Shown piece by piece: positions 15,769 through 23,178 of a stretch of DNA of 64,000 nt. The notes beneath the pieces were generated by a model. The model worked only from the letters and a program-made list of their open reading frames with translations, was not told the origin of the DNA and made no database searches. The stretch is from Streptomyces aureocirculatus (GTDB lineage Bacteria; Actinomycetota; Actinomycetes; Streptomycetales; Streptomycetaceae): NCBI RefSeq assembly GCF_000720475.1, contig NZ_JOAP01000010.1:119387-183386 (forward strand), written 5' to 3'. Both the position numbers and the translations under genes were made by a program. Position 1 is the first letter of the stretch. Each line of letters opens with the position of its first letter.

Positions 15769-16743
15769 CTATGCGGCGGGCCCGGGGGGAGCGATGGACG
15801 CAATGCGGTGGTCGTGGTGAATATCGCCACCGCCGCGGCGGAAGTCGCCGGGGGTGGCACCGGTCTCGCGCCGGAAGAAGCGGCAGAAGTACGCGGGGTC
15901 GTTGAACCCCGCCCTGTCCGCGATCTGACGCACCGTCAGTTCGGTGCAGGCGAGCAGCCGTTTGGCCTCGCTCACCCGGGCCTCGCGGAGGAGTTCGCCG
16001 GGGGTGCGGCCCATCGCGGACTTCACCGCCTCGTTCAGATAGCTCACCGAGACCCCGAGGTGTCCGGCGCACTCGCGCACCGACCACGACAGCGTCCCCG
16101 GCGCGCTCACCAGGGCCACGAACCGGGTGGCCATCGACGCGGGCCGGGCGGCGGATCCGGGGGCCGGCGGGGGCTGCCTGAGCGGGCGGCCCGGGGCGGG
16201 CAGGCGCGCGGCGCGGACCACGAGGATGTGGAGCAGCGCCCGCAGGACGCCGCCGAACCCCTCGGCCCCGGTGCGGTACTCGTGGTCCATCTCGGCGACG
16301 AGCCGCGCCGCCCAGGCCGCGTCCCGGTCCGGCAGTTCGAGCCAGGGCCTGCGGCCGAGGCGGCGCAACAGGGCGCGGTCGGAGGGGTGTTCGAGCAGGA
16401 AGTCGTCCGTGAACACGACGACGCGGCCCTCCAGGCCCCTGACCCCGTCCCAGTAGTGCACCTGCCCGGGTGCGATGAAGCACAGATGGGGCGGGCGCAG
16501 GGTGAACCGGTTCAGGTCGACGACGTGGCTGCCGGTGCCGCCCGTGACGTACACGATCTCGTGGAACGTGTGCCGGTGCGGGAAGGAGGCCCGGGACATC
16601 GGGCCGATGGTGTCGAAGGTGCCGACGGCGAAGGGCAGTGTGTTGGGCATGGGCACCTCGAGGCGGTGGATCGGCAGCCCGCCCAGGCCCGCTTCGCTGC
16701 CGTTCCCAGAACTCGTACCGGGCAAGACCGTCGTCCCGCGCAT
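15769..16743 (-). CDS. AraC-family transcriptional regulator
   Basis: 324 residues. The N-terminal cupin-like sensing domain (SFPHRHTFHEIVYVTGG, PPHLCFIAPGQVHYWDG) is followed by two helix-turn-helix motifs: VRECAGHLGVSVSYLNEAV and RQIADRAGFNDPAYFCRFFRR with TPGDFRR, the AraC signature. The cupin half has several histidines that could hold a metal or bind an aromatic ligand. It precedes the secreted dioxygenase by 41 bp, so it probably controls aromatic breakdown. ATG 16743 was chosen because GGGGAG lies seven bases upstream. Confidence 0.88.
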   Translation of the reverse strand: MRGTTVLPGTSSGNGSEAGLGGLPIHRLEVPMPNTLPFAVGTFDTIGPMSRASFPHRHTFHEIVYVTGGTGSHVVDLNRFTLRPPHLCFIAPGQVHYWDGVRGLEGRVVVFTDDFLLEHPSDRALLRRLGRRPWLELPDRDAAWAARLVAEMDHEYRTGAEGFGGVLRALLHILVVRAARLPAPGRPLRQPPPAPGSAARPASMATRFVALVSAPGTLSWSVRECAGHLGVSVSYLNEAVKSAMGRTPGELLREARVSEAKRLLACTELTVRQIADRAGFNDPAYFCRFFRRETGATPGDFRRGGGDIHHDHRIASIAPPGPAA

Positions 16744-17222
16744 GCGTAGGCTCCCCTCCCCGACCCCGCGCACGGTGCGCCGCCGAGCGGGGCGGGCACC
16801 GTCGCCCTTTGTCAGGTCCAGACCATTTGATGGCTCAACGATGACATGGAAGCGGAGGGCGACCTATGGGTTCTTTGGCCAAGTTCGGCGGCGCCCGAGG
16901 CCTTCGGCGGACGGCGGGCGGCGCGCGGTTCGTCCTGTCGACAGGATCTCGCCGTTTGGCATATGCGAAGGACACGTACCGGAGTTCATGGCCGGAAAGC
17001 CCGTCGCCGCCGGGCCGGCCCGCGTGCCGGGCAGCGGAAGGACGCCGGCCAACGGCCAGGAGCCGCCGGCCCGTGTGTACGGGCGGCGGCTCCTGAGGGG
17101 TCGTGCGCGAGCGGCGTCGGGACAGGGACCGGTCGGCTCGGATCTCTCCCGTGCTTCTCGTTCGTCAAGTCTGTCGTTACCGCACTCGCACTCCGCTCAT
17201 CAGGCATGAGCGGTCACGCTGT
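16744..17222. other. Intergenic region, no gene recognised
   Basis: About 480 bases upstream of the AraC gene and downstream of the Nudix gene. Open frames occur on both strands, but none has a ribosome site, a recognisable domain or the usual codon bias. The only clear structure is the hairpin at 17058-17094. Confidence 0.5.
17058..17094. terminator. Hairpin downstream of the Nudix gene
   Basis: An inverted repeat starting AGGAGCCGCCG pairs over 11 bp, then over 5 bp after a one-base bulge, around a GTGT loop. It lies about 130 bp beyond the Nudix stop on the minus strand. Confidence 0.6.
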
Positions 17223-17675
17223 TCACACCTCTACTTCGAGGCACACCAGCCGCTTGTCCTTCCGTGCTGTGAGCGCGGCCTCCCACATGGGCTTGACGAA
17301 GGGCGCGATGAGCGACGCGTCGATCCGCTCCGGGGAGGCGAAGCGGTACTCGCCCGCGCCGTCCTCCCGCAACGTGATCTCCTGCCGCTGTTCGGCGCTG
17401 ATCTCCCCGGCATCGAAGATGTAGTAGACACGCGGCATCCAGCCGTCGGAGTCGACCCAGGCGACCACGAGCAGGTCCCCCATCTCGACGTCCAGACCGA
17501 GTTCCGCGCGGATCTCCCGGGCGCAGGCGGCGCTCGGGCTCTCCCCCGCGTCGACATGACCCCCGGGCAGATTCCAGTAGGCCGTGTACATCGGGTTCAC
17601 CATCAGTACATCGCCGTGCTCATCGGCGATGATCGCCCCTGCCGAGGCGGCGAGGGACGTAGCAGTAGCATCCAT
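17223..17675 (-). CDS. Nudix hydrolase
   Basis: 150 residues, cytoplasmic. The Nudix box is G-H-V-D-A-G-E followed by SPSAACAREIRAELG, a good match to the G-x5-E-x7-R-E-U-x-E-x-x-G-U pattern, so a Mg-dependent pyrophosphohydrolase of a nucleoside-diphosphate-X compound is expected. YWNLPGGHVDAGES and WVDSDGWMPRVYYIFDAG resemble MutT-like members that clean up modified nucleotides. AGGAAG lies about six bases before the ATG at 17675. Flanking spacers are long, so it is likely a single-gene unit. Confidence 0.85.
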   Translation of the reverse strand: MDATATSLAASAGAIIADEHGDVLMVNPMYTAYWNLPGGHVDAGESPSAACAREIRAELGLDVEMGDLLVVAWVDSDGWMPRVYYIFDAGEISAEQRQEITLREDGAGEYRFASPERIDASLIAPFVKPMWEAALTARKDKRLVCLEVEV

Positions 17676-18365
17676 GGCATCTTCCTGAATTAGCCCCGTC
17701 TTGAGGTGAGCACGGCTCATCAGGATCGGGCGGCTGGGCGAGCGGGGTCCCCACCCCCGCCCAGTGGGAACGAGGACGGGCGTCACTCGCTCCCGGCAGC
17801 GGCGGTGTCCTCCCGGTCGAGGCGCCCCCGCGCCTCGAAGAAGACTCCGACCACTGTCTTTCCATGGGCCGCACCACCAAGGAGCGTGTAGTGCCGAGAG
17901 ATGTCGCCACCTGCTCTTCGCTCCTCCCCGCCCCATCACGGCCCGGTCGCACGGCCGCGATGGTCCTGGCATCACCTGACGAAACGCTCGTTCCATTCGC
18001 AGGGGCCGACCAATCCCCGGGGACACCGCAGCAGTTGGGCGGGCGAGCCCATCTCTGCTGTGGCGCGGCAGCCTCACCGTCCGGGGTATGAGCAGGACCG
18101 ATGACCGCATGCCGAGTGTCCCCCGCCCCCACGCGGGAACCCGTCAACAGGTCATACGGACGAATGGAACATCCGGGCAGGTTAACGTTCCGCCGTCAGA
18201 GTCGACCTGCCCCCCGGCTCTGGCGTGAGACAGATCCTGATGCACTATCACAGGCGGTGTCAACGATTGAGAACGACGCATGTCATGGGCATAGGGTGCG
18301 AATGAACCCACGGACTGCCCGAATCGGCGTCCTTCATGCACCGCAACGCGCGTAGCGCACCTCTC
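17676..18365. other. Intergenic region with a possible decayed frame
   Basis: Nearly 700 bases without a convincing intact gene. On the minus strand between about 17937 and 17799, a short frame without a start codon reads RHYTLLGGAAHGKTVVGVFF and ends in a stop. It looks protein-like but is preceded by a stop, so it may be a remnant. The right part (18257-18279) contains one copy of the 23-bp element that also precedes the Xre gene. Confidence 0.4.
18257..18279 (+). promoter_or_regulatory. 23-bp element, copy 1 (plus orientation)
   Basis: This element, with core TCAACGATTGAG followed by ACGACGC, differs in one base from the copy at 19120-19142, which lies in the opposite orientation on the other side of the Xre gene. 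Sequences beyond it also share short blocks. It is a good candidate for the Xre protein's own operator. Confidence 0.6.
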
Positions 18366-19049
18366 TCACGGGCGCTCCCGCCCGCCCTCCTGAGCCCCTC
18401 CTGATTGCTTTCCCTGGATCACCTTGACCAGCTCGTCGAGAGCCGGGAGCAGGTCCCGCAAGGTGTCGATCTGCGCCCCGTCGGCGGTGCTGCGCAAGGC
18501 GACCGAGCGCGCGCCGAGCTCCTGGAGCACCGCCCGCGTCGCCAGCTTGGGCAGGTCCTCGTTGACCATCCGGCGCAGATACGCGATCAGCGCCGCGCCC
18601 TCGGTGCGCGAGCAGAAGCCCTCCGGGACCCGGAAGAAGACTTCGAGCCGGGCCGCGTGGTCGTGGTTGGCGCCCCGCTCCCCGTTGAGCAGGTTCGACA
18701 CGTGCTGCGCGGAGATGCCCGTCGCGCGCGAGATCTCCCGGAGCCCGTACGGCTCCCTGCCCGCGAACGTCTCCTTGAGCCGGGTGCGCTGCAGGAAGCG
18801 CAGCCGCTCCTTGAACAGCGCCTTGCGGAAGAGTTCGCGCGCGTTCTTCTCCCGCGGCTCCTCCTCCGGGGGTTCACCGGCGAGCAGGCCGCGCACGCGT
18901 TCGGGCTCGATGCCGGTCGCGTGGGAGATGAGGCCGACGTCAAGGAGGCGGGCGCGCGAGGTGCCGAGCCGGGCGGCGTAGGCATCGACGTCGTCGAGGA
19001 GACGGGCGATCTCGTGTCCGGGCGCCGGTTGGTGGTCGGCTGGGTTCAC
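18366..19049 (-). CDS. Xre-family regulator of an ImmA/IrrE-linked module
   Basis: 227 residues, cytoplasmic. An N-terminal helical region (DVDAYAARLGTSRARLLDVG) is followed by a second domain with a clear helix-turn-helix, YGLREISRATGISAQHVSNLLNGERG. The C-terminal helices (YLRRMVNEDLPKLATRAVLQELG) may dimerise. Genes of this type are often divergent from an ImmA/IrrE protease and a MAB_1171c-like membrane protein in Streptomyces, as here. The GTG at 19049 was chosen because GGAG lies eight bases upstream. The 23-bp element is repeated in the promoter (19120-19142) and beyond the gene's 3' end, which suggests autoregulation. Confidence 0.8.
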   Translation of the reverse strand: MNPADHQPAPGHEIARLLDDVDAYAARLGTSRARLLDVGLISHATGIEPERVRGLLAGEPPEEEPREKNARELFRKALFKERLRFLQRTRLKETFAGREPYGLREISRATGISAQHVSNLLNGERGANHDHAARLEVFFRVPEGFCSRTEGAALIAYLRRMVNEDLPKLATRAVLQELGARSVALRSTADGAQIDTLRDLLPALDELVKVIQGKQSGGAQEGGRERP

Positions 19050-19392
19050 CTGAAGATCTCCATGGGCCACGGAACTCGTTGGGCGCCCGTAGGGTATCCG
19101 CAAGGACCGTCCCCGGCCAGCGTCGTCCTCAATCGTTGACACAGACCCGTCCGTACACTGTTCGGATTCCGGTCGGGTCGCGGCCGGGTCGCGGCCGGGT
19201 CGCGGCCGGATTCGACGCCCCGTCAGCGCACCGGGCCAAGCGGCGGCGCGCACCCGGCCGTTGGACGACGACGCGCGCCTGGTCCCGCCGGGTAACACCG
19301 CCGAATCGTTACTTCCTCTGCCTGATACTGTCCCTGCGCAGGTCAGCGGGCACCCGCCCGCCACGTCGGGTAACGGGGAGCGTGCACGACCT
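19050..19392. other. Divergent promoter region of the Xre/ImmA module
   Basis: The spacer carries the second 23-bp element and, at about 19173-19208, three near-perfect 11-bp direct repeats of GGTCGCGGCCG type. GATACT at 19324-19329 could be a -10 box for the rightward genes. No gene is seen. Confidence 0.45.
19120..19142 (-). promoter_or_regulatory. 23-bp element, copy 2 (minus orientation)
   Basis: Read on the minus strand, this has the same TCAACGATTGAG core and ACGACGC end as the copy at 18257-18279, with 22 of 23 bases identical. It lies about 70 bp upstream of the Xre start codon. Confidence 0.65.
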
Positions 19393-19563
19393 ATGAGTGA
19401 CGTCGACGCGTGGGCACGGGTCCCGTGTCCCACCGGCCACCGCGAGGGCGCCGGGACGAGGGCGAGCACGGCCGGGCGAAGAGCGGGCCCGCGGCGAAAG
19501 GGCGCACCCGCGTCGCCGGTCGGGCGCCGAGGGCCTGGCTCCGGCCCCCGCCGGGAGCACTGA
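19393..19563 (+). CDS. Possible small Arg-rich protein upstream of ImmA
   Basis: A 56-codon frame starting MSDVDAWARVPCPTGHREG ends three bases before the GTG of the ImmA-like gene, a spacing typical of coupled genes. GGGGAG lies about 12 bases before its ATG, which is rather far. The product would be very rich in Arg and Gly, and such frames also arise by chance in GC-rich DNA. I give it low weight. Confidence 0.25.
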   Translation: MSDVDAWARVPCPTGHREGAGTRASTAGRRAGPRRKGAPASPVGRRGPGSGPRREH

Positions 19564-19566
19564 CCC

Positions 19567-20223
19567 GTGCCGTCCGTGGACGCCCCGGCCGAGTGGCTCA
19601 CCACCGGCCGGGCGCGTGTCACCGGTGCCTCGACCCGTATCCGCTCCGCCGTGCGCAGACGCCGTGCCTGGGTCAGGGCGCGCCGCCGCGCCGTCCGCAT
19701 CATCCACGAGGACCTCGGCCTGCGGCCGGGAGCGGGTCTTGCGGACCTGGTCGACGCCGTCGCCCGCGAACGCGGCAGGCCCCTCACCGTCCTGCGGCTG
19801 ACTCTCCCCACGCACGTCAGCGGGTTCTGCGTGCAGGGCGACGCGGAGGACACCGTCGTCATCACCGCCCACACCAGTGAACGCCAGGGGCTGCACGTCC
19901 TGTTGCACGAGCTGTACCACCTGCTGAGCACCGGCCGGGAGGCGGACGCGTACGCCGTCACCGCGTGCGAACCGGCGGACCCGGGCGCGTTCGCGGAGCA
20001 GTTGCCCTCCCTGCCCCCGGACGTGGTGCACGAGGTCCTCGCCCGGCCCGCCCAGGCCCGTACCGGCCGGGCGGAGGACGAGGAGTGGGCCGCCGAGGTC
20101 TTCGCCACCGTCGGCCTCCTGCTCCTTTCCCTCGACGGCGCCGAGGGCCGCACCGGCGACGGCGCCGAGTGCCCTACCGGACCGCTCGCCGCCTCCTTCG
20201 GCAACCGGCGCGTCGACATCTAA
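19567..20223 (+). CDS. ImmA/IrrE-type metalloprotease-like protein
   Basis: 218 residues. The zinc motif H114-E-L-Y-H118 lies in LLHELYHLLS, and a possible third ligand is the glutamate in EEWAAEVFATVGLLL, as in ImmA/IrrE proteins. The N-terminal part is a basic helical segment; the middle (VLRLTLPTHVSGFCVQGD, DTVVITAHTSERQGLHV) is the usual beta-sheet leading into the HExxH helix. Such proteins cleave or inactivate a partner Xre repressor; the Xre gene divergent from it is the obvious candidate. The GTG start has GGGAG nine bases upstream. Its stop overlaps the next start by one base (TAATG). Confidence 0.8.
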   Translation: MPSVDAPAEWLTTGRARVTGASTRIRSAVRRRRAWVRARRRAVRIIHEDLGLRPGAGLADLVDAVARERGRPLTVLRLTLPTHVSGFCVQGDAEDTVVITAHTSERQGLHVLLHELYHLLSTGREADAYAVTACEPADPGAFAEQLPSLPPDVVHEVLARPAQARTGRAEDEEWAAEVFATVGLLLLSLDGAEGRTGDGAECPTGPLAASFGNRRVDI

Positions 20224-21500
20224 TGGGGCACGCGCTGCTGACCGGGGCCGATCTGGTCGCCGCCGTGATCGCCCTGGCCCTGGCCACTGGGAAGGCGATC
20301 GCCGCCCGGCGTGATCCGTCCCTCGCGCTGAAGCTCACCGCCTCCGCGCTGTTCCATGTGAGCGCCCTGCTGTTCCTCGCCACACCGGCGGTGTACCGCG
20401 CCGTCGACACGTCGTGCGGCGCCCCTCATCTGTCCGCCCTGCTCATCCAGTGCCTGTGGCTGCTGTGCGTCGGTCACGCCCAGCTCCTGAGCGTGCTGTG
20501 GCAACCGGGGCACCGTGCCCCGGGAGTGCTGCGCGGCACGGTTCTACGCTGGGCTCCGCTCTACGCAGGCACCGTCCTCACCATGGCGGCCCTCTATGTC
20601 CTCGCCGATGTGAGGGGTGCGGCCCGGCCGTTGCTGTTCGCCACCGACCATGTGCGCGACCCCCTGGTGGTGGCGTTCCACCTGGTGTTCTTCGCGGCGC
20701 TCGGTGCCGTCGCCGTCTCCACGCTGCTGCGCTGCCGTGCGCTGCTCGCACTGCGCGATCCCGTGCTGCCTTCGGACCTGCGGCGGAGCGTACGGGAGTT
20801 CGCGCTGGCCATCGGCCTCGACCTCGCCCATGTGGCCTGCGCCCTCACGGCGATGATCGGCGCGGCGGGCGGCCGCGGGGTCGACGGCGTCGCCGAGGGC
20901 GCCTGGCTGATCACCGCCGGCAGTGGTTTCGTCGCCCACTACAGCCTCGTCCGTATATCGCTCGCCGCCCGCCGGCGGGAGCTGCGAGACCACCGGGTCC
21001 TGCGCCCGCTGTGGCAGACCGTCGTCCGCGCCTCCTCCCAGCTCGTCCTCGCCCCCGGTCTGCTGTGGGGCGGCTGGGACACCCGGATCGCCCTGTCCCG
21101 CAGGCTCGTCGAGATCCGGGACGGCGCCCGGAGTCTGAGCCCCTGGATGGTCGGCGGCCCGGCCCTGGCCGTGGCGCGGCTCGCCCGGCGCGGGCACGCC
21201 GGGTGCGACCTCGTGGCCGCGCAGGCCGCCGCGACCCTGCTGCACGCAGCCGACGCACGCGCCAGGGGCCTGCCGCCCGCCGCACCCCACGAGCGGCTCA
21301 CGGCACTGCCCGGCGAGGACGTGCCCGCCGCGGCGGAGCGCGAGCATCTGGTCCTTGTCGCCCGCCATCTCGACCATCCGGTGGTGCGGGAGGCCCTGGC
21401 ACTCGTCCGGGCCGAGGGCCCGCCGCCGCTCACCGTTCCTTCGGGTGCCCGCTCACCGCTTCTCGACCGCCGCGTCAAGGAGCGGTCCGAGCTCCTGTGA
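20223..21500 (+). CDS. MAB_1171c-like integral membrane protein
   Basis: 425 residues. The N-terminal two thirds hold about seven transmembrane helices (for example LVAAVIALALATGKAIA, LTASALFHVSALLFLATPAVY, PLVVAFHLVFFAALGAVAVS), followed by a cytoplasmic tail of about 170 residues with repeated amphipathic helices. The arrangement fits the actinobacterial proteins annotated as MAB_1171c-family putative transporters, whose function is unproven. The start overlaps the ImmA stop (TAATG), so the two are translationally coupled, and the membrane protein may bring a signal to the protease. The 3' end overlaps the convergent TetR gene by 48 bp, which argues for a compact, conserved unit. Confidence 0.75.
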   Translation: MGHALLTGADLVAAVIALALATGKAIAARRDPSLALKLTASALFHVSALLFLATPAVYRAVDTSCGAPHLSALLIQCLWLLCVGHAQLLSVLWQPGHRAPGVLRGTVLRWAPLYAGTVLTMAALYVLADVRGAARPLLFATDHVRDPLVVAFHLVFFAALGAVAVSTLLRCRALLALRDPVLPSDLRRSVREFALAIGLDLAHVACALTAMIGAAGGRGVDGVAEGAWLITAGSGFVAHYSLVRISLAARRRELRDHRVLRPLWQTVVRASSQLVLAPGLLWGGWDTRIALSRRLVEIRDGARSLSPWMVGGPALAVARLARRGHAGCDLVAAQAAATLLHAADARARGLPPAAPHERLTALPGEDVPAAAEREHLVLVARHLDHPVVREALALVRAEGPPPLTVPSGARSPLLDRRVKERSELL

Positions 21501-22055
21501 CACCGCCGTCAGGGCGCGTACGTCACGCTCGGCGCGGGCGACGAGCAATGCACCCTCCACCGCGCTGATCATCAACGTTGCGAGCGCCTCGGCGCGGGCG
21601 GACGGCACACCCATGTCGGTGAGCGCCTGGGCCACCGCGGCGGCCCAGGCGGTGAACGCCGCCGCGGCGGCCGTCCGTGTGGTCTCGCTTGTGTCCGCGC
21701 AGTCCACGACCGCCGCGGCCACCGGGCAGCCGGACGTGGCGTCCCGCGCGGCGAGGTCGTCCGTCCACTGGCGCACCATCGCGGTGAACAGCGCGCTCGG
21801 CGTCGGCTCGGGCAGCCCCGCCACGAACCGTGCGACGCGCCGCGCCGCGTACCGGCCCGCCCACTCCACGGCCTCGGTGACCAACTCCTCCTTGCCGCCG
21901 GGGAAGTAGTGCTGGAGCGAGCCGCGCGGCGCCCGCGCGTGCGCGACGACGTCCCGCATGCCGGTGGCACCGACCCCGCGCCCGCGGATCAACTGGGCCG
22001 CGCTGAAGACCATCCGCTCCCGCGGCCCACGCCCCGACACCTCACCTGCCGCCAC
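21453..22055 (-). CDS. TetR-family transcriptional regulator
   Basis: 200 residues. The DNA-binding domain is at the N-terminus: [21 protein letters not shown] and [20 protein letters not shown] with the typical Y-F-x-G-K turn. The C-terminal ligand domain resembles the LfrR/YxaF group, with a conserved Cys in [14 protein letters not shown]. The GTG at 22055 follows GGGAGG by seven bases. It is divergent from an NAD-dependent dehydrogenase, and a perfect palindrome lies in between, so it probably represses that gene. Its 3' end overlaps the membrane-protein gene. Confidence 0.87.
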   Translation of the reverse strand: MAAGEVSGRGPRERMVFSAAQLIRGRGVGATGMRDVVAHARAPRGSLQHYFPGGKEELVTEAVEWAGRYAARRVARFVAGLPEPTPSALFTAMVRQWTDDLAARDATSGCPVAAAVVDCADTSETTRTAAAAAFTAWAAAVAQALTDMGVPSARAEALATLMISAVEGALLVARAERDVRALTAVSQELGPLLDAAVEKR

Positions 22056-22134
22056 GTCGTGGCCTCCCTCCCCCGCGGCGCACACCGCACGCACCCGTGC
22101 GGATTCCTATGCCGCGCACCGCCCCCGCCGCTAC

Positions 22135-22150
22135 TATGACACCGGTCATA
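22135..22150. promoter_or_regulatory. TetR-type operator palindrome
   Basis: TATGAC-ACCG-GTCATA is a perfect 6+6 inverted repeat with a 4-bp centre, about 80 bp upstream of the TetR start and 57 bp upstream of the dehydrogenase start. Size and symmetry fit a TetR dimer. Confidence 0.65.
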
Positions 22151-22206
22151 ATCGCGGAGTTGACGGCCGACGAAACGGCCTCAGCCGCCGGGCACGGGGG
22201 TGCGAG

Positions 22207-23109
22207 ATGGACGTGGGGTTCATGGGCCTTGGCGTCATGGGGCAGCCGATGGCTCTCCGCCTTGCGCGCTCGGGCGCGGAGTTGACGGTCTGGAACCGCA
22301 CCGCCGCCAGGTGCGATCCGCTGCGCGCGGCCGGGGCACGACAGGCTTCGAGCGTCGACGAACTCTTCGCGAAGGCCCCCGTCGTCATCCTGATGCTGGC
22401 CGACGGCGCCGCGATCGACGCGGCACTCGGCCGGGGCACGCCCGCCTTCGCGGCCCGCGTCGCGGGGCGCACGGTCGTCCCCATGGGAACGACGTCCCCC
22501 GACTACTCGCGCGGCCTCGGAGTTGACGTACGGGCGGCGGGCGGGCGGTACGTGGAGGCGCCGGTGTCGGGGTCGCGGGAGCCCGCCGAGACGGGGCGCC
22601 TGGTGGGGATGCTTGCGGGGGAGCCGGACGACGTGGCCCGGGTGCGGCCCTTCGTGAGCGCCATGTGCCGGGAGACGTTCCTGTGCGGCGAGGTGCCGGG
22701 GGCGCTCCTGATGAAGCTGGCGGTGAACCTGTTCCTGATCACCACGGTCACCGGCCTCGCGGAGTCCTTCCACTTCGCCGAGCGGCAGGGCCTGGACACG
22801 AAGCTGTTCCTCGACGTGCTCGGCGCCGGGCCGATGGCGAGCGACGTCTCCCGCATGAAGGCGCCCAAGCTGCTGTCCGGTGACTTCGGCGTCCAGGCCG
22901 CGGCGCGCGACGTCCTCATGAACAACCGCCTCGTCGCGGACGCGGCACGGGCGTCCGGCGTGGCCTCGCCGCTCCTCGACGTGTGTCACGCCCTGTTCGC
23001 CGACACCGTGCGCCTCGGCCACGGCGACCTGGACATGGTGGCGGTCCTGCGGGCCTTGGAGGCCCGCACCGAGGTACTGGGCCCGGTGCCGCGGGGGCCC
23101 GGCGCGTGA
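22207..23109 (+). CDS. NAD(P)-dependent beta-hydroxyacid dehydrogenase
   Basis: 300 residues, cytoplasmic. The N-terminal Rossmann motif is [13 protein letters not shown] (G-x-x-G-x-G-x-x-G), followed by [12 protein letters not shown], where the Arg after Asn is typical of NADPH preference. The substrate loop [12 protein letters not shown] and the catalytic lysine in [10 protein letters not shown] match 3-hydroxyisobutyrate dehydrogenases and relatives such as tartronate-semialdehyde or glyoxylate reductases. The C-terminal helical domain with [22 protein letters not shown] is standard. Divergent TetR and an operator suggest induction by a small ligand. A strong terminator follows. Confidence 0.85.
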   Translation: MDVGFMGLGVMGQPMALRLARSGAELTVWNRTAARCDPLRAAGARQASSVDELFAKAPVVILMLADGAAIDAALGRGTPAFAARVAGRTVVPMGTTSPDYSRGLGVDVRAAGGRYVEAPVSGSREPAETGRLVGMLAGEPDDVARVRPFVSAMCRETFLCGEVPGALLMKLAVNLFLITTVTGLAESFHFAERQGLDTKLFLDVLGAGPMASDVSRMKAPKLLSGDFGVQAAARDVLMNNRLVADAARASGVASPLLDVCHALFADTVRLGHGDLDMVAVLRALEARTEVLGPVPRGPGA

Positions 23110-23123
23110 CCCGGCGAAGGCCG

Positions 23124-23170
23124 GACGCCCTGCGGTCCGGTCACCCGAAGGTGCCGGACCGCAGGGCGTC
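23124..23170. terminator. Bidirectional terminator hairpin
   Basis: A perfect 17-bp stem (GACGCCCTGCGGTCCGG and its complement) with a 13-nt loop lies between the convergent dehydrogenase and MFS genes and serves both. Confidence 0.85.
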
Positions 23171-23178
23171 ACGGCCGG

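Noticed and set aside
19900..21568. Alternative Arg-rich frames overlapping the ImmA and membrane genes
   Set aside because: They are shadows; the HExxH and transmembrane features lie in the chosen frames.
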